This document shows positions 26,882-36,100 of a stretch of 64,000 bases of DNA, piece after piece. Source of the DNA: Halopseudomonas oceani (GTDB lineage Bacteria > Pseudomonadota > Gammaproteobacteria > Pseudomonadales > Pseudomonadaceae); the NCBI RefSeq assembly GCF_002903165.1, contig NZ_PPSK01000020.1, positions 1 through 64,000 of the forward strand. Direction: 5' to 3'. The position numbers were made by a program, and so were the translations under genes. How positions within the stretch are numbered: the stretch's first letter is position 1; each line of letters begins with the position of its first letter. Under the pieces are notes generated by a model. That model had not been told where the DNA came from. It made no database searches and was given only the letters and a program-made list of their open reading frames with translations.

Positions 26882-27931
26882 TTAGAAGTCGTAACGCAGA
26901 CCTACGGAGAAGCCAGTAGCGTCTTCACCAGCAGTGCCGGCCGGGTTGGCGGTACGCGCTTGGCTCCAGGGAGTCAGAGCAACGTTCTCGTCGTTATCGA
27001 CCATGGCGTAGTTGGCGTATACACGGACAGACTTGTCCAGCTTGTGCTCGATACCCACAGCCAGCATGTCGCTGTCGAAGTTGTCGGCGTCAGCGTCGCG
27101 GGTCATCCACATGGCTTTCAGGGCAGTAGCAGAACCGACTTTCAGTTCGCCACCCAGGCCGTAGGTGTCAGAGGTCAGTGCGTCTTGCACAGCCTGAGTC
27201 ACAGCCGGGTTGGTGTAATCAACAGTCTGGTAGAAACCAACCAGCTTGAAGCCGTCAGTGACCTTAAATGCTGCAGCAGCACGGATACCGTCGCGCTCGC
27301 CGCGGCCAGTGTCTTCGTCAGCAGATTCGTAAGCCAGAGCCGCTTCCAGCGCGTCGCCCGCGTAGTTCAGGGAGCCGCTGATCACGCTTTCATCGGTGTC
27401 GTCTTCGTTGACAGTGCCTTCTTGAACCGAGTAACCCAACTTGGCGAAGAAGCCGTTCATGTCCGGAGTGGTGTATTCCAGAGTGTTGTCATAACGCTCG
27501 TCAAAGCGGGCGTTACCAACACGGGTCAGGTTACGCATGTCGCCGACTTGGTCGCCGAACAGGTTAGCCGGACCGCGAGCGGCTTTGAAGGGGCTGTCGA
27601 AACGACCCATGCGAGCGGAGCCGAAACCGCCTTTCAGACCAACGAATGTGTCGCGGGTGTTGAAAGAGCTGCCGTTGTCGGTGCCGAAGTCGATCTGCTG
27701 CTCGATCTGGAAGAAGGCAGTCAGGTTCGGGTTGATCTCGTGGTCACCCTTGAAGCCCAGACGGGAAGAGTTGCTGGACAGGTTGGTTTCGGAGTAGTCC
27801 GCACCGTCATCCAGAAAATCGACGGATACGTGGGCGCGGCCGTAGATGCTTACATCGGCCATGGCGACTGCCGGAATGGCGGCAGCCAGTGCGGTTACGG
27901 CGAATCCAGCGAAGTGCTTGCGCAGAGTCAT
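26882..27931 (-). CDS. General outer-membrane porin (Porin_4 family)
   Basis: 349 residues, with signal peptide MTLRKHFAGFAVTALAAAIP (then AVAMA). The mature part starts DVSIYGRAHVSVDF and shows alternating beta strands to the C-terminal LRYDF, whose final Phe is the outer-membrane insertion signal. The loop-3 constriction region is near GGFGSARMGRFDSPFKAARG. It is a trimeric 16-stranded diffusion porin by family. A ribosome site GAGGGAAG precedes the ATG. Many acidic residues suggest weak cation preference, which is inference. Leader of roughly 150 bases. Confidence 0.93.
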   Translation of the reverse strand: MTLRKHFAGFAVTALAAAIPAVAMADVSIYGRAHVSVDFLDDGADYSETNLSSNSSRLGFKGDHEINPNLTAFFQIEQQIDFGTDNGSSFNTRDTFVGLKGGFGSARMGRFDSPFKAARGPANLFGDQVGDMRNLTRVGNARFDERYDNTLEYTTPDMNGFFAKLGYSVQEGTVNEDDTDESVISGSLNYAGDALEAALAYESADEDTGRGERDGIRAAAAFKVTDGFKLVGFYQTVDYTNPAVTQAVQDALTSDTYGLGGELKVGSATALKAMWMTRDADADNFDSDMLAVGIEHKLDKSVRVYANYAMVDNDENVALTPWSQARTANPAGTAGEDATGFSVGLRYDF

Positions 27932-28193
27932 TGAGTCTTCCCTCAGTTATGTTTTGCGTTGACAGTGAAACAACACATTTGGGTTCGCCGGTTGGGGCGA
28001 CGCCCGGTGTTGGAGGGAATACTGGCAGTGCCATATTTCAGATCAGTTGCGCGAACATGAACATTCAATGACAGAGGAACTTTTCGTCGGGACGCTTGAT
28101 CGTCTCGGCGGGCAAGAAAAGCTTTGGTTGAAAATCAGAGAGATAGAGGTAACTTCGAGCGGTGCTTCGAGGACCCGTTCCAAGCCAGCTTGA

Positions 28194-28949
28194 TCAAACG
28201 CTGGTAGCGCCTGCGGCGAGAATCCCGGCCTCGGCCCAGTCGCGAACCAGCTTGAGGCTGCCTGCGCGCAGGGCGTCATCCTCCGCTAGCCCGCAACGTT
28301 CAGCCAATGCAGGCAGGCGCTCGGCAAGGCTGCCGCCCAGATCACGCAGTGCGCAGGCCAACTGCCAGGCAAAGGGCGTCAGCTGCATGAAGCGCACGGC
28401 ATCAATGCGATCACGCCAGGCCAGCAACACCGTCGGCTGGGCTGGTTGCAGCGGTTGCCGGTAGCCCTCACCTATCAGCTGCACCGGCCACTGATAGGCC
28501 AGCGGCCAGGCGACGTCAGACCAGATCAACGGCGTATTCAACTCGATTGCCGAGTCCGTTTCCGACGGAGGCTCCTGCTCGGCAATATCCAGCGCCAACT
28601 CGACCCATTCGTAATGTGCCAGCTCCAGCAAAAACGCCGGATCATCGGCCGCCGCGACATAGCCGCTCTGCAGCCACTGGATGAACTGCAGACCGATCTC
28701 ATGAAAGTACGGAGACTCGCAGGCGTGACCGCTGACGAACTCAGCAGCGAGTTGCGCCCAGCGCGCTTGGGGGATCACCCGGTGCAGCACCGGGAAACTG
28801 CCGCGCAGAAAACCGGCGATGTTGTTATGTACCAGACGCTCATACACGGCAACCCGCTGCTCTGGCAGGTCAGCCGGTGGCGGCGCATCAGCGCGATGGC
28901 GCACGCGCTCGGTAAAGCGCAACTGCACAGCTTCAAAGACCGTGCTCAT
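28194..28949 (-). CDS. hvfC: HvfC-type (DUF2063) partner protein of copper-peptide maturation
   Basis: 251 residues. N-terminal DUF2063 domain: RVAVYERLVHNNIAGFLRGS, FPVLHRVIPQARW, FVSGHACESPYFHEIG and FLLELAHYEWVELALDI. In studied relatives (HvfC, MbnC-like) this domain pairs with the DUF692 enzyme, recruiting the precursor peptide. Its ATG overlaps the hvfB stop as ATGA (28946-28949), so the pair is translationally coupled. It is third in the hvfABC order. No DoxX-type hvfD gene follows; the next gene is the porin. Confidence 0.9.
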   Translation of the reverse strand: MSTVFEAVQLRFTERVRHRADAPPPADLPEQRVAVYERLVHNNIAGFLRGSFPVLHRVIPQARWAQLAAEFVSGHACESPYFHEIGLQFIQWLQSGYVAAADDPAFLLELAHYEWVELALDIAEQEPPSETDSAIELNTPLIWSDVAWPLAYQWPVQLIGEGYRQPLQPAQPTVLLAWRDRIDAVRFMQLTPFAWQLACALRDLGGSLAERLPALAERCGLAEDDALRAGSLKLVRDWAEAGILAAGATSV

Positions 28950-29782
28950 GCAGCTACCCTGCCGGTTTGCAGCGCGCGGATTCGTTGCAACTCTGGCAAC
29001 AGCTCGCTCAGCGCGGGAATGTTGAAGTCTCGTTCCAGCAAGGTCGGCCGCACGCCGTGCAACCCATAGGTCTGTTCCAGCAGTTGCCAGACTGGGTCAG
29101 CCACCGCCGCGCCGTGGCTGTCGATCTTCAGTCCCGGCTCGGCGTCAAAGTGACCCGCCATATGCAGGTAGGCAACACGTTCTGAGGGCATTGCCTGAAT
29201 AAACTCAAACGGATCACCACCGAGATTCACGCTGTTTACGTAGGCATTATTGACGTCTAACAGCAACTGGCAGTCCGCTTCCTCCAGCACCGCGCAAACA
29301 AACTCCGCCTCACTCATCTGCCCCGGCAACGTCAGGTAAGCCGAGACATTCTCGATAATCAAAGGACGTTGCAACGCATCCTCAACCTGATGAATGCGCC
29401 CGGCGATACGCCTGACATTCTCATCAGTAAAGGGCACAGGTAACAGATCGTAGAGCTGCGCATGATCGCCACAGGCGCTGAGGTGTTCACTGTAGGCGGC
29501 GACATTATGCTCATCAAGAAAACGCCGCACATCTGTAAGCAGACGCTGGCTCAAGGGCGCGCTGCCCGCTAGGTTGAGTGACAAGCCATGGCAGACCAGC
29601 GGGTAGCGTTCAGTCAGGGCGCGAAACCTGCGCCCCAACCGCCCGCCGACTCCGATCCAGTTTTCCGGGGCCAACTCAAGAAAGTCAGCGACGACAGACT
29701 CACTCTCCAGCAGTTCGGACAGCAGGCTGCGACGCAGCCCGAGCCCTGTGCCTGATGGAATGCCGGATCTGAACACCGTCAT
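28946..29782 (-). CDS. hvfB: HvfB-type (DUF692) iron enzyme modifying cysteines of HvfA
   Basis: 278 residues with a TIM-barrel fold. Metal-ligand motifs of DUF692/MbnB are present: VVADFLELAPENWIG, CHGLSLNLAGS, YSEHLSACGD, IIENVSAYL, LLLDVNNAYVNSVN and YLHMAGHF. Relatives are di/tri-iron oxygenases that convert cysteines of a partner peptide to oxazolone-thioamide or related groups which bind copper. The gene begins three bases after the hvfA stop. Assignment of exact chemistry is by family. Confidence 0.92.
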   Translation of the reverse strand: MTVFRSGIPSGTGLGLRRSLLSELLESESVVADFLELAPENWIGVGGRLGRRFRALTERYPLVCHGLSLNLAGSAPLSQRLLTDVRRFLDEHNVAAYSEHLSACGDHAQLYDLLPVPFTDENVRRIAGRIHQVEDALQRPLIIENVSAYLTLPGQMSEAEFVCAVLEEADCQLLLDVNNAYVNSVNLGGDPFEFIQAMPSERVAYLHMAGHFDAEPGLKIDSHGAAVADPVWQLLEQTYGLHGVRPTLLERDFNIPALSELLPELQRIRALQTGRVAA

Positions 29783-29785
29783 GGC

Positions 29786-30022
29786 TCAGCTGCCGCAGGT
29801 GCCTTCGCCACATTTGCCTTCGCGCTCACTCTTCTCCTCTTCGTCGCCGCAGGAACCCTCACCACACTTGCCTTCCATATCGTCGGCACCGTGATTGTCG
29901 GCAAGGCTGTAGCCGCTCTGCAGTTCCTGTACCGCAAACGGGTTCTCCGTTGCCTGCGCTGCGACACTGGCACCCAGCAAAGTTGCCCCCAGAGTGATTA
30001 CGACAGTATTGATCTTGTTCAT
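29786..30022 (-). CDS. hvfA: HvfA-type (bufferin) precursor peptide with EGKCGEGxCG repeats
   Basis: 78 residues: signal peptide (MNKINTVVITLGATLLGASV, then AAQA), a short spacer, and two copies of EGKCGEGxCG with Cys53, 58, 71 and 76. This repeat is the hallmark of HvfA/bufferin RiPP precursors, whose cysteines are modified by the DUF692 partner and which sequester copper in the periplasm. AGGAGA is eight bases before the ATG. An ECF-type promoter candidate lies about 60-85 bases upstream. Product and copper role are family-based. Confidence 0.92.
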   Translation of the reverse strand: MNKINTVVITLGATLLGASVAAQATENPFAVQELQSGYSLADNHGADDMEGKCGEGSCGDEEEKSEREGKCGEGTCGS

Positions 30023-30081
30023 GCGTACTCTCCTGCGTTATTGGTCAAGCGAGCGCAGCGACATTGCCACCCTCTGGATAC

Positions 30082-30108
30082 TAGACGAGCAACCAGACGC
30101 GCTGTTAC
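30082..30108 (-). promoter_or_regulatory. Candidate ECF-sigma promoter for hvfABC
   Basis: On the minus strand GTAACA (30103-30108), a 15-base spacer and CGTCTA (30082-30087). The GTAAC/CGTC pattern is typical of ECF sigma promoters, and the bufferin operon of Caulobacter uses a similar GTAACC/CGAA-type site. The cognate sigma is likely the gene just upstream. Confidence 0.6.
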
Positions 30109-30154
30109 AGCAGCAGGGAGAAATCGGGAATATTTTTCTGACAGAGACGGGAGA

Positions 30155-30391
30155 TCAGTCTGCATCCTGCTGACGCTGGGCCTGCATCGCCTGCAGCAGC
30201 GCTTCCAGCTCAGGCACATCGGCGTCTGGCAGCTGGCGAATAACCCGCTGACTGACCCGTAGCTGGCGGATAAAGCGGCGACAGCGCACACACATCGCCA
30301 GATGCGCTCGCACGGCCAGCCGTTGTTTCAGGCTCAGTTCACCATCCAGCAGGTCACTGGACAGACCCACCAGCCCCTTGCAGCTCAACAT
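30155..30391 (-). CDS. Zinc-finger anti-sigma factor
   Basis: 78 residues. Residues ~20-40 (LKQRLAVRAHLAMCVRCRRF) hold the ZAS signature His30-x3-Cys34-x2-Cys37 with an extra Cys4. The protein has no membrane span and is small, so it is a cytoplasmic zinc anti-sigma factor that should release its sigma when thiols are oxidised or bound by metal. It overlaps the end of the sigma gene by seven bases, and precedes the hvfABC operon. Confidence 0.85.
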   Translation of the reverse strand: MLSCKGLVGLSSDLLDGELSLKQRLAVRAHLAMCVRCRRFIRQLRVSQRVIRQLPDADVPELEALLQAMQAQRQQDAD

Positions 30392-30990
30392 TCGCCGGTC
30401 ACCTCAAAATGCTCCAGGGTCGCAAATACGCTCAGTCGGGCACGATGCAGCAGCACCCGTACATTGGAGTGCGAGATGTCCAGAAGATTACAGATATCGG
30501 TCAATTCCAATCCCTGACGCTCGCGCAGCATCAGGACACTGCGTTGCAGTTCAGACAGTGAGTTGAGGGTGTGTTCGAGGCAATCACGCAAGGCCTGTTC
30601 GCCGAGCAGGGCTTCCGGAGAGTCGCTGTGCCACAGTGCCGGCTCCTGTGACCAATGACCGTCAGCAGCAAAGCGGCCATCGTCGATGGTCCCGTGCGGC
30701 CCGGTGATGTCATCAAGCAAGACTTCACGACGGTGTTTGCGCAGACGCGATTTGGCGGTATTGGCGGTGATGGTCAGCAGCCAGGTCTTGAGGCTTGAGC
30801 GTCCGGCGAATCCGTTGAGATTACGCACGACCGCGAGCCAACTTTCCTGCACCACTTCATCGCTATTGGAGATGCCGACAATGGCAGTCGCCACCGCTCG
30901 CATGGCGCCCTGATAGGTGGTCACCAGCTGACGGTAGGCGCTTTGATCGCCGGCGAGCAGGCGCTGGATCAGTTCCTGCTCGCCGGTCAC
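30385..30990 (-). CDS. ECF RNA polymerase sigma factor
   Basis: 201 residues with a GTG start at 30990. Region 2 (~10-75): DQSAYRQLVTTYQGAMRAVA, EVVQESWLAVVRNL and FAGRSSLKTWLLTITANTA. Region 4 (~135-190): LNSLSELQRSVLMLRERQGL and LTDICNLLDISHSNVRVLLH. It begins five bases after the KAS III stop, so it is probably translated from the same message. With the downstream zinc anti-sigma it likely controls hvfABC. A homologous order (KAS III then sigma) occurs in P. aeruginosa. Confidence 0.92.
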   Translation of the reverse strand: MTGEQELIQRLLAGDQSAYRQLVTTYQGAMRAVATAIVGISNSDEVVQESWLAVVRNLNGFAGRSSLKTWLLTITANTAKSRLRKHRREVLLDDITGPHGTIDDGRFAADGHWSQEPALWHSDSPEALLGEQALRDCLEHTLNSLSELQRSVLMLRERQGLELTDICNLLDISHSNVRVLLHRARLSVFATLEHFEVTGEC

Positions 30991-30995
30991 GCGTA

Positions 30996-32117
30996 TCAGC
31001 CCTTGCGAACGATAACGCTGCCGATGGAGTAACCGGCACCGAAGGAGCAGATCACGCCATGGCTGCCTACCGGCAGGTCTTCCTGATGCTGGTGGAAGGC
31101 AATGATGGAGCCGGCGGAGCTAGTGTTGGCGTACTTGTCGAGCACTACCGGTGCTTCTTCAACGCTCGGGTCGCGGCCAAGCAGCTTGCGGGCAATCAGC
31201 ATGTTCATGTTCAGGTTAGCCTGATGCAGCCAGAAGCGCTTGATGTCTGTCACGCCCAGACCGGTCTCGGTCAGGTGCTCACCGATCAGGTCAGCCACCA
31301 TAGGACACACGTCGCGGAACACCTTGCGGCCGTTCTGCATGAACAGCTTGTCGCGCGCGCCGATACCGGACTCGTCACAACGGTTGAGGAAGCCGAAGTT
31401 GTTGCGAATGTTGTTGGAGAACTTGGTCAGCAGCTTGGTGCCGAGGATCTCGTACGGATGTTCGCAAACGGCATCGTCAGCGCGCTCGACGACAACCGCG
31501 GTGCAGGCATCACCAAAGATGAAGTGGCTGTCACGGTCGCGGAAGCTCATATGGCCGGTGCAGACTTCCGGGTTCACCATCAGTACCGCACGGGCCTGGC
31601 CCAACGCAACGGTGTTGGCTGCGTTCTGGATACCGAAGGTGGCAGAGGAGCAGGCAACGTTCATGTCGAAGCCAAAGCCTTCGATCCCAAGCGCTTCCTG
31701 GACTTCGATCGACAACGCCGGATAGCCTCGTGGCAGGTTCGAACAGGCAACGATCACGCCGTCAATATCAGCCGGAGTGCGGCCAGCGGCCTCAAGCGCC
31801 TGATGGGCTGCCTTGACGGCCATTTCGCACAGCAGCGACTGCTCGTCATCGCTGCGCTCGGGAATGGAGGGAACCATACGGTCGACATCCAGGATGCCGC
31901 TCTTGTTAATGACGTAACGGGCCTTGATGCCAGAGGCCTTTTCGATGAACTCGGTACTGGAGCCAGCCAGCGGCTCGACGGTCCCGGCTTCGATTGCGGC
32001 AGCATTCTCGGTGTTGAATTTTTCTACGTAGGCATTGTAGCTAGCAACCAGCTCTTCGTTGCTGATGCTCTCGGATGGGGTAAACAAACCTGTTCCGCTG
32101 ATCACGACTTTGTGCAC
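30996..32117 (-). CDS. Beta-ketoacyl-ACP synthase III family protein (PA3286-like)
   Basis: 373 residues of the FabH/thiolase fold. Catalytic triad: Cys in FDMNVACSSATFG, His in FWLHQANLNMN, Asn in KYANTSSAGS. The insert after residue 30 (YVEKFNTENAAAIEAGTVEP) and overall length match the PA3286 subgroup. I recall that this subgroup condenses octanoyl-CoA with malonyl-ACP, shunting beta-oxidation products into synthesis. It begins inside the end of the alpha/beta-hydrolase gene (16-base overlap). The nearby fadD genes fit a fatty-acid neighbourhood. Confidence 0.9.
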   Translation of the reverse strand: MHKVVISGTGLFTPSESISNEELVASYNAYVEKFNTENAAAIEAGTVEPLAGSSTEFIEKASGIKARYVINKSGILDVDRMVPSIPERSDDEQSLLCEMAVKAAHQALEAAGRTPADIDGVIVACSNLPRGYPALSIEVQEALGIEGFGFDMNVACSSATFGIQNAANTVALGQARAVLMVNPEVCTGHMSFRDRDSHFIFGDACTAVVVERADDAVCEHPYEILGTKLLTKFSNNIRNNFGFLNRCDESGIGARDKLFMQNGRKVFRDVCPMVADLIGEHLTETGLGVTDIKRFWLHQANLNMNMLIARKLLGRDPSVEEAPVVLDKYANTSSAGSIIAFHQHQEDLPVGSHGVICSFGAGYSIGSVIVRKG

Positions 32118-33094
32118 GGTCGGTCCTCTTCTCGTGTTATGTACGCTGCGTCCTTAACGTCCGGTGCGTTACCGCAAGGAAACAGCTCTTGTGTGTGCGA
32201 ATCCTGCCGACGCTGGGCCAGCCAGTCGGCAATCAGCGGGAAATGATCCTGCTCTGCCTGCGGATGGGTGAGCAGGTCGGTGTGCCCGTAGTGTCGTGAG
32301 CAACCCCGGCCCTTTTCCAGCAAGATTACCTGTGCATCATGTCTGCCCAGCTCGCGGGCAAACAGTCTGACGTCTTCTACGTGCCCCAACACGCGATCGC
32401 GATCACCGGCCAGATACAGGCTGGGGGGCCACGCCAGATTCTTCAAGGCGCTAGCATAGTCGAAACCATCGTCAAGATCACGCCATTCGCCGCGCTCCCA
32501 GGCCAGATTCGCGGCATGAATTGCGCAGGCTTCATCCTGACTACCCAGTCCCATGGCGCTGGCCGGGATCCGGCCCTTGAACCTGCCCATCAGTGAAGCC
32601 AGGGTGCCCCAGAGGGTCCGCCGGGCGAAACGAACCCAGCGACCACCCGCCTTCGCTCTGCGGCGCACGGCCAGTTGCACCAGGCCGCTGATCCGGCCAA
32701 GCAGCTGCGGCTCGCGGATCAGCGCACTGGCGAGCCAGACGCCACCCCAACCGTGGCTCAGGACAAACAGGTGTTGCGCCGGGTGACGCTCAAGCAAGGC
32801 GTTCAACAACGCCGGAATATCGTGCCGAATCAGGTCGCTCTGTTCGATCGGAGGCTGCTCGCCCAGCGCGGGCAGGCTGTCACCGTGGCCACGCAGGTCC
32901 GCGACATAGACGCAACAGCCCTGCTCGGCCAGAAAACCAGCCAAACCGCGCTGGGCTGCCAGATACAGTCGGCTGTCAGCCATCGCACCGTGCAACAGCA
33001 GTAGGACTGGCGCTGTGGTACTTTCACTGCCGAAGCACCGCAGCTGCAGTAGCCCACCGTTGTCACTCAACACCTGAATCTGTTCTGTTACCAC
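32102..33094 (-). CDS. Alpha/beta-hydrolase-fold protein with altered nucleophile elbow
   Basis: About 330 residues. The fold is clear: LLLLHGAMADSRLY, VADLRGHGDSLP, acid in LAGDRDRVLGH, histidine in GHTDLLTHP. However, the nucleophile elbow that normally reads GHSMGG reads SHGWGG (residues 113-118), placing Gly where Ser should be. It may be a non-catalytic member. Start set at GTG 33094, with AAGGA seven bases upstream; GTG 33100 is an alternative. It lies 28 bases after hrpA and overlaps the KAS III start. Confidence 0.8.
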   Translation of the reverse strand: MVTEQIQVLSDNGGLLQLRCFGSESTTAPVLLLLHGAMADSRLYLAAQRGLAGFLAEQGCCVYVADLRGHGDSLPALGEQPPIEQSDLIRHDIPALLNALLERHPAQHLFVLSHGWGGVWLASALIREPQLLGRISGLVQLAVRRRAKAGGRWVRFARRTLWGTLASLMGRFKGRIPASAMGLGSQDEACAIHAANLAWERGEWRDLDDGFDYASALKNLAWPPSLYLAGDRDRVLGHVEDVRLFARELGRHDAQVILLEKGRGCSRHYGHTDLLTHPQAEQDHFPLIADWLAQRRQDSHTQELFPCGNAPDVKDAAYITREEDRPCTKS

Positions 33095-33122
33095 GCTCAC
33101 GTCCTTGCTCGTTGGCTGCCAG

Positions 33123-36100
33123 TCAGGCAGTGATTTCCCGCCACAGTTTCGCAAGCCGCTTGCTGGACACCGGCATGCGCGTACCCAGTTGCTGGGCAAA
33201 CAGCGACACCCGATATTCCTCCAGCATCCAGCGCCACTCGTCCAGCCTCGGGTCCCAGCGGCCTTCGCGCTGGAAACGCTCGCTCAGCGCCTTGTACTGC
33301 TGCCAGAAACCCTGCAGCTCGTCGGTCCAGGCGCGATCACGCGGCACCTGCCCCGGCAGCTTGTCGAGCCGCTGCTCAATCGCACTGAGGTAACGCGGGT
33401 ACTGGCTCAGCCATTCGCCCGGCACCTGTCGGGCAAAGCCCGGGAAGACCAGTTCAGACAGTTGCTCACGGACATCGTTCATGGCCAGCGCATGGGCCAG
33501 ATCCACTTTGCCCTTGAAGCGCTTGCGCAAGCCGTGCCATTGCTTGAGGATCGCCAGCACCTGCTGTGCCAGCTGTTCACAGGCAGGCACCCAATCACCA
33601 CGACCGGCCTCGATCAGGGCAGCAAGGGTTTCGGCATCACGCGGCAACGGTGCCCCAGCGGGCAAAAACACCCGATCGATCGCGCCCAGCAGTACATCGT
33701 CCGTCAGCTGCTTTTGCGTACCGAGGTCGCGATAGTAGATAGCGGCATCCTTGAGCGTGGTCAGCTTCTGGCGCAGATACCGCGCCTGCTCATTCAGCTG
33801 CGGGCTTTGCAGCAACAACCGCTGCACGCCAAGGCGATGTTCACGCAGGGCGACCTGTGGCACGTCAAATAGCTGCTCAACGACCTCCTCGCCCTGCTCC
33901 ACCCAGGCTGGGTGGAAGTTGACCGCAATACCGGCCTGCTTGCGTACCAGGGTTTCCGGCAACGCATAAGTGCCGGGCATTTGCGCTGGGGCAGCGGATT
34001 TCTGCTCCGCCACCGGTGCTTCAGCTTGCAGCGGCAGGCCGTCGATCTGGGCGCACAGGGCGCTGTAATCACGGCCGGCGCAAATCGGCTTGCCTTCTGC
34101 GTCGACCACCTCGATACGCATGCGCAGATGATCCTCCAGCTCAACGTCCGCCCAGGCGTCGTCGTCCAGCCGTACGCCGGTCATCCGCGTCAGCTCGCGG
34201 CCGAGCGCCTGAGTCAGGCTGCCGTCGGCAAACGGCATGCGCTCCAGCGCGGCACGCACAAAGTCCGGCACCGGCACAAAGTTCTTGCGAATCGCCTTTG
34301 GCAAACCACGTACCAGCGCCACGCATTTGTCGAACAACAGCCCTGGCACCAGCCAGTCGAGCCGCTGCGGGTCGATACGACGCAGCAGCGAGGCAGGAAT
34401 ACGCACCGTCACGCCGTCTGCCGGATGGCCCGGCTCGAAGTGATAGCTGAGCGGCAAGGCCACACTCTCCCAACGCAGCAGATCCGGGTACAGATCGGCG
34501 CTGACATCATTGGCCTCGCGCTGCAGCAGGTCATCGCGGGTCATGTGCAGCAGCTTGGGATCGGTCTCGCTGCTGCGCTTGAGCCAGCGCTCGAAACTCG
34601 CCAGCTGGTAGATGTTCTCGGGGATGCGCTGATCAAAGAAGCGGTACAACGTCTCCTCGTCCACTACGATATCGCGCTTGCGTGCCTTGGCTTCCAGCTC
34701 ATCCAACTGGCTGAGCAACTGCTGGTTGGCCTTGTTGAAGGCCGCGCGGCCATGCCACTCGCCCGCCACCAGCGCCTGGCGAATGAACAGTTCGCGCGAA
34801 ATGACCGGATCAATCGGGCCGAAGTGCACCTTACGCTTTGGCACGATGATCAGGCCGTACAGGGAGACCTGCTCAAAGGCCACGACCTGACCGCGCTTCT
34901 TCTCCCAGTGCGGCTCGCTGTGACTGGTCTTGACCAGATGGGCTGCCAGCGGCTCGACCCACACCGGATCAATCTTCGCCGCCAGCCGACCATACAGACG
35001 GCGGGTTTCGGTCAGCTCGGCGACCATAACCCAGGCCGGCTTCTTCTTCGCAAGGCCCGAGGACGGATGCAGCAGGAAGCGGCGTTGCCGTGCGCCGAGA
35101 TAATCGCCCTCTTCCGTCTTGTTGCCCAGGTGACTGAGCAGGCCTGCAAGCAGTGCCTTATGCACGGGCTCGCCGGAAGCCGGCTGCTTGTTTTCTTCCA
35201 GCCCCATGTCGCGGCAGGTGAGACGAATCTGCCGATGGGTTTCGCGCCATTCACGCAGGCGCAGATAGTTGAGGAAGTTGCGTCGGCACCAGCTGCGCAG
35301 CTGGCTTTGGGTCAGAGCCTGACGCTGGGCCTCAAAACCGTTCCACAGATTCAGGAAGGCGGCAAAATCGGAGCCCTCCTCGTTCCACTGGGCATGGGCC
35401 TGATCGGCTGCCTGCTGTTTTTCCAGCGGACGTTCGCGCGGGTCCTGCACAGCCAGCGCGCTGGCAATCACTGCCAGTTCGGCCAGACAGCCCTGACGAG
35501 CCCCTTCCAGCAACATGCGACCAATCCGCGGATCGACCGGCAGGCGCGCCAGCTGGCGACCAATGTCGGTCATTGCGCCACTGCGGTCGACCGCACCCAA
35601 CTCCTGCAGCAAGGTAAAACCGTCGCTGATGGCCCGGCCATCCGGCGGTTCGATAAACGGGAAGTCTTCGATGCGGCCAAGACGCAGATGCAGCATCTGC
35701 AGGATCACCGACGCCAGATTGGTACGGCGAATCTCCGGGTCGGTAAACTCCGGGCGACCGAGGAAGTCCTCCTCGCTGAACAGCCGCACACAGATACCGG
35801 GCGCGACCCGGCCGCATCGCCCCTTGCGCTGGTTGGCACTGGCCTGCGAGACAGCCTCAACCGGCAGCCGCTGCACCTTGGAACGCGGGCTGTAGCGACT
35901 GATGCGCGCCTCACCCGGGTCAATCACATAGACAATGCCCGGCACCGTCAGCGAGGTTTCCGCCACGTTGGTTGCCAGCACCACACGCCGCCCGGCGTGG
36001 GAGGAAAAAATCTTCTGTTGCTCAGCGGCCGACAGGCGTGCGTACAACGGCAGAATCTCGGTGTGTTTCAGGTTGGCCTTGCGCAGGTACTCGGCGGTAT

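Noticed and set aside
26813..27934. 373-codon frame opposite the porin gene
   Set aside because: Antisense of a confident porin with signal peptide and terminal Phe; repetitive valine-rich text typical of shadows.
31059..32246. 395-codon frame opposite the KAS III gene
   Set aside because: Antisense shadow; runs across the real start of KAS III and resembles no family.
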